NCBI RefSeq assembly: GCF_902459505.1
Contig: NC_047088.1
Location: forward strand, 99,439,704 to 99,503,703
DNA: 64,000 nucleotides
Direction of reading: 5' to 3'
Source: Geotrypetes seraphini
Taxonomy: Eukaryota > Chordata > Amphibia > Gymnophiona > Dermophiidae
Shown: positions 31,367-42,939 of the stretch, piece after piece
How the letters are laid out: every line of letters begins with the position of its first letter
How positions within the stretch are numbered: the first letter of the stretch is position 1
Program-made: the position numbers and the translations under genes
The notes under the pieces: generated by a model
The model's database searches: none
Told to the model about the DNA's origin: nothing
What the model saw: only the letters and a program-made list of their open reading frames with translations

Positions 31367-31370
31367 TTAA

Positions 31371-31803
31371 GGCCCAGATTCCAAAAGCAGCGCTGCAATC
31401 GGCAGGCGCCTGAAAAAAACCAGTACCAGTTACACGTCACTCCGATTACGGCGCTGTTTTCAGAATCAGGGCCTGCGTCAAAGGTAGGCACCAGAAATGT
31501 AGGCTAGGGTTTTACGGGCCCACATTTCCGGCGCCTGCTTATGATGTAGAATCACACATAGCGGCACCGAATGTCAACCACGCCCATAACCATGCCTCTT
31601 TTGACATTCGGCGCTGCTGAGCATCTGCATAGATGCGATTCTGGCGCCGTGTTTTGCAGGCATCTCGTGGCACCTACTTTTTTTTCTTTCAATTTGATTT
31701 TAATTGTTTTCTAGTGGCATGGTCAATAACCATGCTGTTAATAGCTAATTAAAACAATTAAATTAAGTGCCTTCCTAACGACGACGCTTTCAGAATCTAG
31801 GCC
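31371..31803. mobile_element. Harbinger-like element
   Basis: Ends GGCCCAGATTCCAAAAGC and GCTTTCAGAATCTAGGCC are inverted and flanked by TAA (31368-31370) and TCA (31804-31806). The same end type borders 45613-46260. No transposase. Confidence 0.72.
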
Positions 31804-31829
31804 TCAGTACCCACCTCTGTTTGAAAGTA

Positions 31830-32022
31830 GAGGAGCAGCCTATTGGTTAGTACAGTGTCTTGAGAACCTGAGGAACTGGATTTGATTCCCACTGCAGCTC
31901 CTTGTGACTCTAGGCAACTCACCTAACCCTCCATTGCCCCAGGTACAAAATAAGCGCATGTATGTAATATGTAAACCTCTTTGATTGTAACTACAAAGAG
32001 GCAGTATATCACATCCCATCCC
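31830..32022 (+). repeat. tRNA-derived SINE
   Basis: GGAGCAGCCTATTGGTTAGT and TTTGATTCCCACTGCAGCTC mark the A- and B-box regions. ACTCTAGGCAACTCACCTAA, CCCCAGGTACAAAATAAGC and a TGTAAACCTCTTTGATTGT tail follow. Same family as 59.34 kb. Confidence 0.85.
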
Positions 32023-32142
32023 CCAACCATATAGCCTGGTCCTATATGATTTTTGTGTACTGTATAAGATAGGATTTGAAAAGGAAATATTTACAAATGA
32101 GGGCAGTTTTATAAAGTAGATGCCAACACTTACACACCATAA

Positions 32143-32215
32143 CATAACATAAAAATGTATTTATATACCGCAATACCTTAGGAGTTCTATGCGGTTTACA
32201 AAAGGGATAGTGCAT
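32143..32215 (-). mobile_element. L2 3' end scrap
   Basis: ACATAACATAAAAATG, TATTTATATACCGCAATACC and TATGCGGTTTACAAAAG are the inverse of an L2 3' tail. Confidence 0.7.
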
Positions 32216-32261
32216 ATATACTACAGAGAGTGGGGGGGGGGGGGGAGTAAATGGACAATAC

Positions 32262-33300
32262 TCAGACTGAAAAGGCATCACGAGTGGAGTGCCACAGGGT
32301 TCGGTGCTTGGACCTGTGCTCTTCAACATATTTATAAATGACCTGGAAATTGGTACGACGAGCAAGGTGATTAAATTTGCAGACAACACAAAGTTATTCA
32401 GAGTAGTAAAGACACAGAAGGATTGCAAAGACCTGCAACGTGACATAAACACGCTCGAGAAATGGGCCGCGACATGGCAAATGAGGTTTAACATGGATAA
32501 GTGTAAGGTGATGCATGTCGGTAACAAAAATCTTATACATGAATAAGGATGTCCGGTGCAGTACTTGGAGACCCCCCCCAGAAAAGAGACTTGGGAGTAC
32601 TGGTAGACAAGTCAATGAAACCATCCGCGCAATGCATAGCGGCGGCAAAAAGGGCAAAACAGAATGCTAGGAATGATTAAGAAGGGGATCACAAACAGAT
32701 CAGAGAAGGTTGTCATGCCGCTGTACCGGGCCATGGTACACTCCCATCTGGAATACTGCATCCAGCACTGGTCACCATACATGAAGAAGGACATAGTACT
32801 ACTCAAAAGGGTCCAGAGAAGAGCAACTAAACTGGTTAAGGGGCTGGAGGAGTTGCCGTACAGTGAGAGATTAGAGAAACTGGGCCTCTTCTCCCTTGAA
32901 AAGAGGAGACTAAGAGGGGATATGATCAAAACATTCAAGATAATGAAGGGAATAGACTTAGTAGATAAAGACAGGTTGTTTACCCTCTCCAAGGTAGAGA
33001 GAACAAGAGGGCACTCCCTAAAGTTAAAAGGGGATAGATTCCGTACAAACATAAGGAAGTTCTTCTTCACCCAGAGAGAGGTAGAAATCTGGAACACTCT
33101 TCTGGAGGCTGTTATAGGGGAAAACACCCTCCAGGGATTCAAGACAAAGTTAGAAAAGTTCCTACTGAACCAGAACGTATGCAAGTAAGGCTAGACTCAA
33201 TTAGGGCCCTGGTCTTTGACCTACGGCTGCCGTGGGAGCAGACTGTTGGGCAAGATGGACCACTGGTCTGACCCAGCAGCGGCAATTCTTATGTTCTTAA
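32262..33300 (+). mobile_element. CR1-type LINE, reverse-transcriptase C-terminal half
   Basis: Frames 32289-32546 and 32664-33188 give GVPQGSVLGPVLFNIFIND, KFADNTKLF, TWQMRFNMDKCKVMHVG, then [39 protein letters not shown] and FFFTQREVEIWN. The catalytic FADD box reads FADN, so this copy cannot encode active enzyme. One frameshift separates the two frames near 32.55 kb. The 3' end is TTCTTATGTTCTTAA at 33300. It is the longest CR1 piece in the window. Confidence 0.95.
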
Positions 33301-33304
33301 GTAG

Positions 33305-33480
33305 TTCTTGAGTAACCCTTTCCCAGTCAAGTTTTCAGAATATCCACAATAAATATGCGTGCAAGAGCTTTGCATATAATGGGGGCAGTGTATGCAAATC
33401 AATCTCATGCCTATTCATTGTGGATATTCTGAAACTCTGACTGTCAATGAGGTACTCCAGGACCAACATGAGAAACACTG
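33305..33480. mobile_element. hAT MITE, older copy of the 22126 family
   Basis: AAGTTTTCAGAATATCCACA and TTGTGGATATTCTGAAAC are hairpin arms, with CCTATTCATTGTGGATATT as in the younger copies. Terminal repeats are decayed and no TSD is seen. It abuts the CR1 3' end. Confidence 0.75.
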
Positions 33481-34097
33481 GGCTAGCCCATTCCTCTTGC
33501 CCAGGATTTTGATAATGAAATTCAACCATCATGACTATCCCACAATAATTCTATTTAAAAATGCATCATGGGCGTCATAGTTTTATTAGGTGTTAAACTT
33601 AGCTGTTCTTTGCTGTCCTTCCCCCAAGAAGCTGCCATCCTAGGCAACTGCCTTGTTTGGGCTAACGGTTAACCCATCCTTGAGCACAAGTGTGGAAACA
33701 ATAGTTTTCAATTCATTGAGCAGATACAATTTATAGGGGATAATATCCTATAGCCTGCAGAGTTGCAAAGCATCCCTTTCTTTTCTGGTTAATTGTCAAA
33801 GGAAAACTACTTCTTTTGACAATTAGCTCCTCCAATCTCTGTGCACTAAAAGCATTTGCTGTTTCAAAGGGTGACTAAGGAGCAGAACAGTACACTGTGC
33901 ATTTGCAAATGACATGCAAATGCTAAAAGTACGTGCTCGGGAATTAGGTGCATTTTTTCAACCAGGTAAGAGAGGGTAAATTTGAGATAGGACCATCTAC
34001 CCAGATGATTGGCTTTGAAAACCATCCTTAAAGTAGCACTAAGGGTCATGAAAAGAGCTTGAAGGATCTAACCAAACTGACTTAGGAGCCCTTTTAA
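33481..34097. other. Unassigned stretch
   Basis: No gene or repeat family is recognised. A small hairpin (AATTGTCAAAGG and CTTTTGACAATT) lies at 33792-33826. Confidence 0.4.
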
Positions 34098-34205
34098 TAT
34101 AGTAACATAGTAAATGACGGCAGATAAAGACTACATGGTCCATCCAGTTTGCCCAACAGTCACATTCATTAGCAAGGCAATTTTGAACCAACAATCTAGT
34201 GATTA
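34098..34205 (-). mobile_element. CR1-type LINE 3' end scrap
   Basis: TAGTAACATAGTAAATGACG, GCAGATAAAGACTACATGG and CCATCCAGTTTGCCCAACAG are the inverse of a CR1 3' terminus, as also at 58.67 kb. Confidence 0.7.
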
Positions 34206-34410
34206 TTCATTTTACTTGCTAAATTCCACTATACAATGTCTTTCTCACCTTCCGAGATACTCAGACAATAAGAGTAAATTCTAGGGCTGAATTTCTGAAG
34301 TAGACTAAAGAAACTGCAAAGCTGTTTATAGCTATTCTGCATGTTGTTTTGGATTCAATTTGTATTCTGTATTACTTATCGTTTCATTAATTCTTGTTCT
34401 ACAATTTATT

Positions 34411-34590
34411 TAGGGCTGCATGTTAATTAAAATTTGTAACCGCGATTAACCATGCGCAATTAATTGTGCAATTAAAGGTATGTTATTTATTTTTCCCCAC
34501 TACAGCTGCAGTGCAGAGAAGGAAAAAAAATAGCATACCTTTAATTGTGCGATTAATTGTGATTAAAATTTTTGTCAAAACGAAGTCCTA
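34411..34590. mobile_element. hAT-type MITE, 180 bp
   Basis: The hairpin is built from CAATTAATTGTGCAATTAAA and the inverse half after 34520. Flanks AATTTATT (34403-34410) and AATTCAAT (34591-34598) match at 6 of 8. TAGGGCTGC and the inverse CGAAGTCCTA are decayed ends. Confidence 0.65.
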
Positions 34591-34599
34591 AATTCAATA

Positions 34600-35080
34600 A
34601 ATGGCACTAAAATTTAGGTGCGGGCTGATGTTTGTTAAGTGCAAATTCAGTAAATGCAGTCCCACGTGGAGCTGCTTTTATAGAATACTAGCGTAACTCC
34701 GTAGTTTTGTGCCTAATTATAGGAACAAGAACCATGTCAAAGCCTGCCATAAGTGCTAAGTGCTTGTTCCTAACTGCAGACATAGAGGCACGTAACCCCT
34801 AGTATTCTATAACCTACATGTTTAACGCTTAGGCATGCCCCTCCCATGACCACACCCTTCTAGAAGTCGCAAGCAATAGAAATTGTGGGTATCCTGAAAT
34901 CCTGACTGATTGGGTGTGTCCCCAGGATTGCACTGAGAACTCCTGCTTTATAGATATCTGCATGCAAGTGTTGACACTTACATACATACAGTTGACACTT
35001 ACACACATAGGTCCCGATTCTACAACCTACCGTATGCATGTAAAATGTCAGCATTTAGACATGTACTAAGTGTCAGATTT
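34600..35080. repeat. MITE remnants
   Basis: TTTATAGAATACTAGCG, GCCATAAGTGCTAAGTGC and TAGTATTCTATAACC are typical of decayed non-autonomous DNA elements. 34878-34945 repeats half of the 22126-family MITE. Ends cannot be paired. Confidence 0.45.
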
Positions 35081-35497
35081 TATAAAAGTAGACAACCAAG
35101 AAGAGTCTAACAAAGAAGCCAAGTGAAATTCTTTTCTGAAATTTTAGTGTGGTTTTCATGTGCCCTCTCTATTACTGGTGAAAATAAGCTGTTAGATGAC
35201 ACGCAAACGCCAGTGTCAATATTTTTTTTTATACTATATGTATATTGCCATTGCTAAATCAAAAATACATGCAAATATTTCTGTTCTACCAAAAATACAC
35301 TCCCTTTGAAAATGGTGTGCTGTGAATCTACATATGTACAGTGCTTTCTAAACTTTATATATACACAAGCTGGTCATTTACATGTATAAATGCTACTTTT
35401 ATGTGTGTAAAAGATCCTGAAACCTTCTAAAATGACCTCCTTAATGTATCAGGAAGATTTTGTGCTGTACGCCTCACCTTCTGAAGCAAGTCCAAAT
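35081..35497. other. Unassigned stretch
   Basis: I see no gene. The sequence is AT-rich without a recognisable family. Confidence 0.35.
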
Positions 35498-35940
35498 ACA
35501 GTGAGAGATTGGAGAAACTGGGCCTCTTCTCCCTTGAACAGAGGAGACTGAGAGGGAACATGATCAAAACATTCAAAATACTGAAGGGAATAGACTTAGC
35601 AGATAGAGACAGGTTGTTCACCCTCTCCAAGGTAGGGAGAACGAGAGGGCACTCTCTAAAGTTGAAAGGGGATAGATTCCGTACAAATGTAAGGAAGTTC
35701 TTCTTCACGCAGAGAGTGGTAGAAAACTGGTACGCTCTTCTGGAGTCTGTTATAGGGGAAAACACCCTCCAGGGATTCAAGACAAAGTTGGACAAGTTCC
35801 TGCTAAACTGGAACGTACACAGGTGAGGCTGGACTCATTTAGAGCACTGGTCTTTGACCTGGGGGCCACCGCGTGAGCACTGCTGGGCACGATGGACCAC
35901 TGGTCTGACCCAGTAGTGGCAATTCTTATGTTCTTAAATA
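35498..35940 (+). mobile_element. CR1-type LINE, 5'-truncated
   Basis: One open frame (35509-35826) encodes MEKLGLFSLEQRRLRGNM, KGIDLADRDRLFTLSKVG, RGHSLKLKGDRFRTNV and TLQGFKTKLDKFLLNWN. The 3' end CAATTCTTATGTTCTTAAAT closes it. This short copy is open over about 100 codons, so it is rather young. Confidence 0.93.
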
Positions 35941-36299
35941 TTTGAAATGAAAACATAAGGTGTTTTTTTTTTTCCTTTGAATGAACATCAGCTCCACAGG
36001 TTAATGAAAGGAATAACACACATGAGGCAGAGGGGAAAAGAGAGCAAGAGAGACTATAAGGAAATAGATAGATTGCTTGATAGAGAGAGAGAGCACGCAA
36101 AAAAAAAAAAAAACCCCAACAGTTCATACATGGTTTTCAACGTATTCCTATCATTTCAGAAGAGATCAGAAAGAGAGGTAAGCAGAATTTAGCTGCTGGA
36201 AGAAAATTAAGTGTGGGCAGTTCGATGACTGGGCATCTCGAGGTAGGTGTTCTATTGCCAAATCCTGAGTATTAATTTTATAACATCTGTGCACCAAGA
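35941..36299. other. Unassigned stretch
   Basis: I see no gene. There are A-runs at 36099-36112 and a short (GA)n at 36080-36091. Confidence 0.35.
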
Positions 36300-36430
36300 T
36301 GCCATCTTCCACCTGCTGCTCACATCGGCCTCAGTTCCCTTCTGACATCATGTCCTTGTCCCACAACCAGGATGTAATGTCAGAAGGGAGCCGAAGCCGG
36401 TGCAAGCAACATGTGGGAGATGCTACTTGT
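36300..36430. repeat. Palindrome, probable MITE core
   Basis: Arms CGGCCTCAGTTCCCTTCTGA and TCAGAAGGGAGCCGAAGCCG surround a short centre near 36364. Terminal repeats are not identified. Confidence 0.6.
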
Positions 36431-36657
36431 ACCGGCATCCCCCGTGAAGATGGTGCCCAGAGAGGTCCGCCCCCTCTATTCCCCCCCACCCTCCCTTACT
36501 AAGCCACTGGGTTCACTCATGCATGATAGTTCCACTTCTAGGGAAGAGTGTGTTCTCTTTCCTCATAGCGGGCTGGATTCTATAAATGACAGTCAAATTA
36601 TGGGCGCTGGACATAATCGACAATAAGCACTTTAGCATTTATAGACAGAATTCTTAT

Positions 36658-37165
36658 TCCATATGATCCCCCCAGAACTTTAAGGTCCTCTTCTCAATAC
36701 ACTCTTAATGTTCCTTCATTAAAAATAATTGGCACTCGCCGTGCATACATTTTTTTGGTAATGGCACCTTCTATTTGGAACTCACTTCCTTTATATTTAA
36801 GAACGGAACAAAGGCTAGATAAATTCAAGAGTACCTTAAAATGCTTTCTTTTTAAAGATGCATACCATTGACATATGTCATGTATGTCATGCATTTTTAA
36901 TCTATTCTTACCTTTTACAAATTTTAATTATCTCCCAGTCCTTTCCTTTCATTTCTTTCCTTTATTTTAATTTTTTTTTTTTTTTAAGAAATGTAATTTT
37001 TCCCCCTCTATCCTTTTTGCCTCATCTTCCCCCCCCCCATAAGTCTTTTTTGTACTATTTTTTTGTTTGTTTGTTTATTTTATTTTTGAATTTTATTGTA
37101 CAATGCTTTGAAATGTTATCTTAAGCGTTTTATCAAATTTTAATAAAGTATGAAACCACAATTCT
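36658..37165 (+). mobile_element. L2 LINE C-terminus and 3' end
   Basis: The frame NVPSLKIIGTRRAY...VMAPSIWNSLPLYLRTEQ and RLDKFKSTLKCFLFKDAY is the L2 ORF2 C-terminus. A T-rich 3' part with several homopolymers ends in AATTTTAATAAAGTATG. Confidence 0.85.
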
Positions 37166-37179
37166 ATAAAAATCATGCG

Positions 37180-37605
37180 TCTTTTAAAGATTCATGCATA
37201 GCACTGATTGCTGCATCCTATCTTTGGGTGCCAGATTTACATTTGTGGAATCCTCTTCCAGTTATGATTTTTTCTGAGTTTTCTTATGTAAAATTTAAAT
37301 TAATGTTGTAGACACATCTTTTTGATTTAGCATTTATATGAGAAGTTTGGTAAATTGCGATCCTGTTTTTTTGGCAGCTATTTGAAGAAGATTTAAACAA
37401 AATTATTTTCCTTTTAGATTTAGATTACTTAGATTTAATTAATTTTTAAATTTTATTTCATTTCTGTTCTTTCTCTATTGTTTTTTTTTTCTTTGCTTTC
37501 CTATTTTTTTATGGCGTCCTTTTCATTTCTTGTTTTTATATATTTTGTACACTGTGCTGTTGACAAACTGAAGAGCGGTTAAAACCTTTAATGAACATAA
37601 ACCTA
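37180..37605 (+). mobile_element. L2 LINE C-terminus and 3' end, second copy
   Basis: GFRFTFVESSSSYDFF-type and LWNPLPVMIFSEFSYVKFK frames are followed by THLFDLA and a T-rich 3' end CTTTAATGAACATAAACC. It sits directly behind another L2 copy. Confidence 0.7.
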
Positions 37606-37614
37606 TCTGCTGAT

Positions 37615-37925
37615 ATCTGGTGTAAATGCTGGTGCCCAAGTTGAGTGCAGAGACCTGGCATTCCGTAACAATGCGTACAACCTTGGTCAAGCTGTGTGGG
37701 ATGGGATTGGGGTGTTATGCGTCATAGAATAGTATGCAGCCAGATATGTGCACAAATCCTAACAGGTGCCAATTAACATCAATAATTGATTACTAGCAGA
37801 CAATTATTGCTCATTAACGGCTCGCTAGGCGATTAAGTTGCGCGCACATCTCAAGATAGGCACAAATTTAAGCACTCGGATCATGGCGCCATATATAGAA
37901 TTCAGGGGAATGTGTGCTAGTTCCC
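37615..37925. mobile_element. Harbinger-like MITE remnant
   Basis: Internal ACATCAATAATTGATTACTA, GCTCATTAACGGCTCGC and the end GGCGCCATATATAGAATTCA match the family at 30586-31366. The left end is decayed. Confidence 0.55.
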
Positions 37926-38060
37926 CCCCAAATGTGCTCTATTATTGGTGAATGAGAAAACACAAAGCGCCAGATTCTATAAACAGCGCCTAAGCGCGCC
38001 TACATTCTAGGCGCCGCTCTGCACAGTTGTCATTCAACCGCATGGTGCCATTTCTAGAAT

Positions 38061-38490
38061 CACAAAAGTCAAATCTCCACTCCTAGGAAGAATTCTATAC
38101 TCAAACACTCGCACTCCACTTTTATACTTTATCTATATTTGGAACTTGATATTCGTTCAGGAAAAGGCCTCAGAAATAAGGAGTACTACGCTTATAATTT
38201 CAGTGGTAATCATTACCAGCGTAGGTGTATTCCAAACACGTACTCCGTACTGCAATCACTGGCCAAAAATCTGTTCTTTTATTTCATTATCCATATTATG
38301 TTTCAGCTAATTTTAACTATTTTTTTAAACTATTTTTTAAACTTTTTTGTAATAACTTATATCTCTTATTTTGCACGTTAACTGATTGAGTGCAGACCGC
38401 TTCAGAATTTGAAAAACCTCACAGAAAATTACTTATCTTTAGTGTTTTCATTATTCTGTTTCCATTTCTGAGCTTCTTCAGTTCTGTGCT
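38061..38490 (+). repeat. Penelope inverted terminal repeat, left arm
   Basis: The arm starts CACAAAAGTCAAATCTCCAC and includes GTACTCCGTACTGCAATCAC. It pairs with 40318-40739 at high identity, which makes a long stem possible. Confidence 0.9.
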
Positions 38491-38546
38491 ATTTCGTAGT
38501 CAGGACCAGAACCGGAGCTTTCAACGCTCTCGGAACTAGAGCCAGA

Positions 38547-38600
38547 GCCGACGCGGCCGGCATTTCGCGGATCGCTGGTTTGTCCGCTGCTTCAGGGCCG
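38547..38600 (-). ncRNA. Hammerhead-ribozyme-like motif
   Basis: On the minus strand: stem I GCC/GGC, core CTGAAGC, five-pair stem II GCGGA/TCCGC, intact GAAA, stem III ATGC/GCGT and TC at the cleavage site. It lies just inside the terminal repeat, in the same orientation as the element's endonuclease frame. Confidence 0.68.
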
Positions 38601-39127
38601 ATTTTAGAGCACAGTAATATCTAGAGATTAAAACAAGTGCAATAACTTATTAGAGAAAATCACTATTACAGTCTATATCCATTTAAATCTAGCAAGTGTA
38701 CTTACTGCTTCTTAGTGTTCTATCAGAAGGTTTCCAAACACTGGCAAGATGGCCTTACCCCACATTATATACATCCTCCAATCAGCAGCGCATGCTCCAC
38801 CCCCTTCTTATCTTATTGGCTGAAGACTATGAGGGTTAAACCATCGACTAGGGGAATAAGCCAGGGAGCACAACTATCTATTAGCTTACATACTATAAAC
38901 TGACAACAAGGTTAATAAAAGTGTTGCCATTCAAAGTTTTTATTCAACCCTTTCGGGGATAGCGTGCCAAGATGATATATTCATTTCTGTTCACGCTTTT
39001 AAAATCCCCCCATCTTTTTTCCTTTTTGGACTACTTCTATCACACAGGCTCTCAGGGACTGGAAATCATGCTGTTTTCCTACATAGTGTCTAGCTAGTGG
39101 CGCACCTAAAACTTGCAACTTGATGTT

Positions 39128-39916
39128 ACTTTTATGTTCAGTAAGTCCTAGCTTCCCAATTCCTCACCTACTGCCCAAAAAAGACCTCCCGCAGAATAAA
39201 TCTCTTTATTTACCCATCCCTGAAATCATGTCACTACAAGAAGTACCTAAACAGAATGCTTTCTTTCCAGGCAGCCCAACTGAACACATGGCTAGAAAAA
39301 CCAATTCTCGAAGCCGCATCATACGCGGACTTCAGAAAATCTCTGAAGACCCGCCTCTTCAACACCACCTAAACTCTCCCCCCTACCAGTTATAATCCTC
39401 TTTGAAAGTCCTCCCCCTTCCTTTTCCCTTCCCCCAACGCTTAATGCTGTACACCTCTCTTACGCACATTATATATATCTAGCTGTAAACAGCATTGATC
39501 TCTTGTAACTGTTCATATTGTATCATCCTATAACTTAGTATAACATCCTTTATCTTATTGTAAACATCCTATAACTGTTCTCTTGTGAATATCTTGTACC
39601 TTATTGTAAACACCCCAGTACTGCTCACTTTGTATTATCCTGTATCTTATTGTAAACATCCTGTAACTGTTCTCTTGTTAATATCTTGTACCTTATTGTA
39701 AACACCCCAGTACCCTGTATTTTATTGTAAACATCCTGTAACTGTTCTCTTGTTAATATCTTGTACCTTATTGTAATCACCCCAGTACCTGCTCACTTTG
39801 TATTATCCTGTATCCTACTGTTAACACTGTACTCTCTCTAGACACAACTTTCACTGTAAACTGCTTCGAACTTAGGGTATAGCGGTATATAAGAAATAAA
39901 ATTATTATTATTATTA
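39128..39916 (+). mobile_element. L2 LINE inserted in the Penelope element
   Basis: The C-terminal frame QLNTWLEKPILEAASYADFR, KSLKTRLFNTT is followed by a 3' region with tandem units of TATTGTAAACATCCTGTAAC type (39490-39830), then GGGTATAGCGGTATATAAG and (ATT)n. A 5-bp TSD ATGTT (39123-39127 and 39917-39921) flanks it. Confidence 0.85.
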
Positions 39917-40317
39917 ATGTTGAAGCGCCTTGAGGTGTGACCAACATACAGTAGCTCACAAGGGCATTTAATAATGTATACTACTCCATCTGTTTTACAG
40001 TCTGAAGTATGTTTCAGGGTATAAATTACCTTATCTTGTGGATTTTGGAAGTTATCAGTACAGATCATGATGTTACACATCTGACATGAACCACATGCCC
40101 GATGTCCATGACAGTTCTCATCAATATTTCTGGGAGCATAGATGGGCATAGAATCTCCTTTAAATTCTGATTCCTCCTATATGCTATTCTCAGATCTTGA
40201 TTTAAAAAAAAAAAACCCTGAGATATTCAATATCTCCCAATGTTTACGAAGGGAGCGTACTGTGTGGTGGCTATTCTGGGAATACGTAAGCACACGTGAC
40301 AGCACAGAAATAGCACA

Positions 40318-40739
40318 GAATTGAAGAAGCTCAGAAATGGAAACAAATAATGAAAACACTAAAGATAAGTAATTTTCTGTGAGGTTTTTCAAATTCTGAA
40401 GCGGTCTGCACTCAATCAGTTAATGTGCAAAATAAGAGATATAAGTTATTACAAAAAAGTTTAAAAATAGTTTTAAAAAATAGTTAAAATTAGCAGAAAC
40501 ATAATATGGATAATGAAATAAAAGAATAGATTTTTGGCCAGTGATTGTAGTACGGAGTACGTGTTTGGAATACACCTACGCTGGTAATGATTACCACTGA
40601 AATTATAAGCGTAGTACTCCTTATTTCTGAGGCCTTTTCCTGAATGAATATCAAGTTCCAAATATAGATAAACTATAAAAGTGGAGTGCGAGTATTTGAG
40701 TATAGACTTCTTCCTAGGAGTGGAGGTTTGACTTTTGTG
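40318..40739 (-). repeat. Penelope inverted terminal repeat, right arm
   Basis: This is the inverse of 38061-38490, ending GTTTGACTTTTGTG. A few substitutions and small indels separate the arms, which indicates moderate age. Confidence 0.9.
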
Positions 40740-40943
40740 ATATATTAAATATTTATACCACTCAGTTAGGATTGTTTATAGTTTGGCCGTTTATAAAATC
40801 ACACCTAGCAGCACCGAAGCAAACAGGCCTCACTAGGTGTCCTTGAGGTAGGTGCCGGTATATTAGGCCAGGTTTTACATGGCCTAATTTACCAGCTCCT
40901 ATCTCCAACACCTAGCAATGCCTAAGTACACCACTCCTATTCT

Positions 40944-41276
40944 TAGGGCAGGATTAACCAATAGGCCAAGTATGCATGTGCCTAGGGCCCGAAATGGTCA
41001 GGGGGGCCCGATGAAGGAGGGCATCAACATTGTTTTTTTCCAAACGGCGATGGGCCCCTCCAGCATCGATTGCCAACGGAAAGTAAGACAAGCAAGCAAC
41101 GTGGGTAAGAAAAGCAACGGGAACTGTAATTGTGCAAGCGATACTGCTTGCTCAAAGCTTCCCTCTGATTCAGCTTCCTGTTTCCACCTGGGTGCATGGT
41201 GGAGTGGGGTGGGGCGGAGCAGGGGGCCCAGTGTACTTGGGTGCCTAGGGGCCCTCGAAGAATTAATCGTGTCCTG
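40944..41276. mobile_element. hAT MITE, 333 bp, perfect TSD
   Basis: Ends TAGGGCAGGATTAACC and TTAATCGTGTCCTG are flanked by a perfect 8-bp TSD CCTATTCT (40936-40943 and 41277-41284). GTGCCTAGGGCCC and GGGTGCCTAGGGGCCC are subterminal inverted repeats. Confidence 0.9.
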
Positions 41277-41556
41277 CCTATTCTCCATCCCTAACCATGC
41301 CTCAAATTAGGCATCGCTAGGTCTCCTAAGAGATCTGTGCGGAGCTCATAATTAATAATTACATTTTGAGAGCATTGGCTGAAAACTGATGTGGTCAATT
41401 ACTGTGCCAATTAAAAATAAAGTTGTGCATGGATTCCAAAGGTAGGTTTTACTAGACGTCTAGCAGCTCCTAATGTAGGATTCCTATACAGAATCCGGCC
41501 CAAAATGTATTTTTTCTGCTCATTTTTGTTTAGTAATGGTATGCAATGACGTAGGG

Positions 41557-42235
41557 CAGGGGTGCCCAAAACGTTGATCCCGATCTACCGGTCGATCGCA
41601 AAGGCAATGCCGGTAGATTGCAGAGTCAGTGTTCTCCCTAGCATCGAGCGCCCGGCTGTCATGCTCAAATGACACGCTTCCACCTCAGTGTCCTCCGGAT
41701 TCCCCTATGGTCACTGTCTCTCCTTTAAAGTTAATTACGGAAGCATGCAGCGCGAACCTAGCAGGATGTCGTCAGCCTCTGCAGTATGTTCCCTCTGCCG
41801 CGGTCCCGCCCCTGCCATCAGGGAACGAGCTACAGAGGCCGACGGCAGTCCACTACGTTCGCTCCTCAGGCTGCCGTAATTAACTTTCAACTGTGGTAGT
41901 TAGGCCCAGAGGAAAGAACAGAGGTGAGGACAGTTGCAATCAAGAGGTCTGAAGTCCTGACAGTCACTGTGTGTGGGAAGCAGCAGAGGTAAGGCTCCGC
42001 ACGTCGGGGTAAGGCTATGCCCATCGCGAGGGCCCCGACGGGATGGGGGTTGCCTTAGAGATGCTGGATTTGGATGGGGTGGGGGGAGGAGAGACAAAAG
42101 GACCTTGAGGAGGGGTGGGAAAGCAGACTTGAACCAAAAGGGAGGGGGAAGACAGGGCAGATGTAGAACTACTAAAGGGGTTAGAGAGGGAGGAGCCCCT
42201 CCCTCTGACCCAAGACTGTTTCTACCTATCTGATA
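41557..42235. mobile_element. hAT relative of the 10651-13566 element
   Basis: The left end CAGGGGTGCCCAAAACGTTG and CGATCTACCGGTCGATCGC match the right end at 13530-13566 in inverse. A palindrome with AAAGTTAATTACGG arms spans 41725-41890. The far end is not identified. Confidence 0.6.
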
Positions 42236-42939
42236 CAAGCAATAAAAATCCAGCCTTTCATTGCTGGGGCTTTTGCTTAGGACTGTTTTCACTTCTCCAC
42301 AGCTGGGTAGCTGCCAGCTTCACAATAATTTTGTTAAGCTGCCAGTTTTCCAGCTATGATGAGAATCAGGTGCAGAGCATTCCCTGAGCAGTTCGTTTCT
42401 GGGGTTCTCAGCTATAATTGCTATGCACGTTCACTATCATTATGCTTCATATCTATAGCTTTCGCTTTACCTGAGTATACTTTGAATCCTAATACCACAC
42501 TAGGTCAATATTCTGAAGGATTTATGCGGAGAAATGTCAGGGCTGGCTGGCAGCTATATTTTGATTGGACGACTTATTGTCTGGTTAAAAAATGATCTGT
42601 GTAAGTTTGGGTACAGCGAGGGTGGGGGCTAAATGATAAGCAGCTAGAGCGAAAATATTCAGGAGTTGAAGCAATTAGCTTTGCATATAGCTGAGTCAGC
42701 ACGCAGCTATACCACAGACATGTCACTCAAAAACTAAGGTGACATGCTACAAGAAATGAGCTTGCAAATTACTGCTGCATTAAAATTGTGGCAGTAATCT
42801 GCAGCTCATTGCAAAATGTCACCCTACCTGCCAGTGCCTGAGCCAAACTAGTGCAAGCCACCAGAATCTACATCTGCCCCCTGACCCCATTTCCACAGCA
42901 AAAAAAAAAAAAAAAAATCCAACAACATAACCCTCTGGT
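42236..42939. other. Unassigned; A-run
   Basis: I see no gene or known repeat. A run of 17 A lies at 42901-42917. Confidence 0.4.

Larger units (their letters stand above)
38061..40789 (-). mobile_element. Penelope-like element with inverted terminal repeats
   Basis: Arms 38061-38490 and 40318-40739 are inverted copies, and a further ~50 bp tail extends to 40789. Penelope terminal repeats are known in direct or inverted orientation. The minus-strand frame 40149-39922 shows a C-rich linker and the GIY-YIG-like endonuclease signature VVYIIKCPCELLYVGHTSRR; homology resumes beyond the L2 insertion. Reverse-transcriptase sequence is absent, so the copy is internally deleted. Flanking TTTCTAGAATCAC and TTTATAAAATCAC form a likely TSD (11 of 13). 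Confidence 0.82.
37973..41503. mobile_element. Harbinger-like element holding a Penelope and a hAT insertion
   Basis: The left part 37973-38060 (GCGCCAGATTCTATAAACAG, GTGCCATTTCTAGAATCAC) continues at 40790 (CACACCTAGCAGCACC) and ends near 41503 (ACAGAATCCGGCCC). Ends are inverted. The interior is interrupted by a Penelope-like element and a hAT MITE at 40944-41276. Confidence 0.6.
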
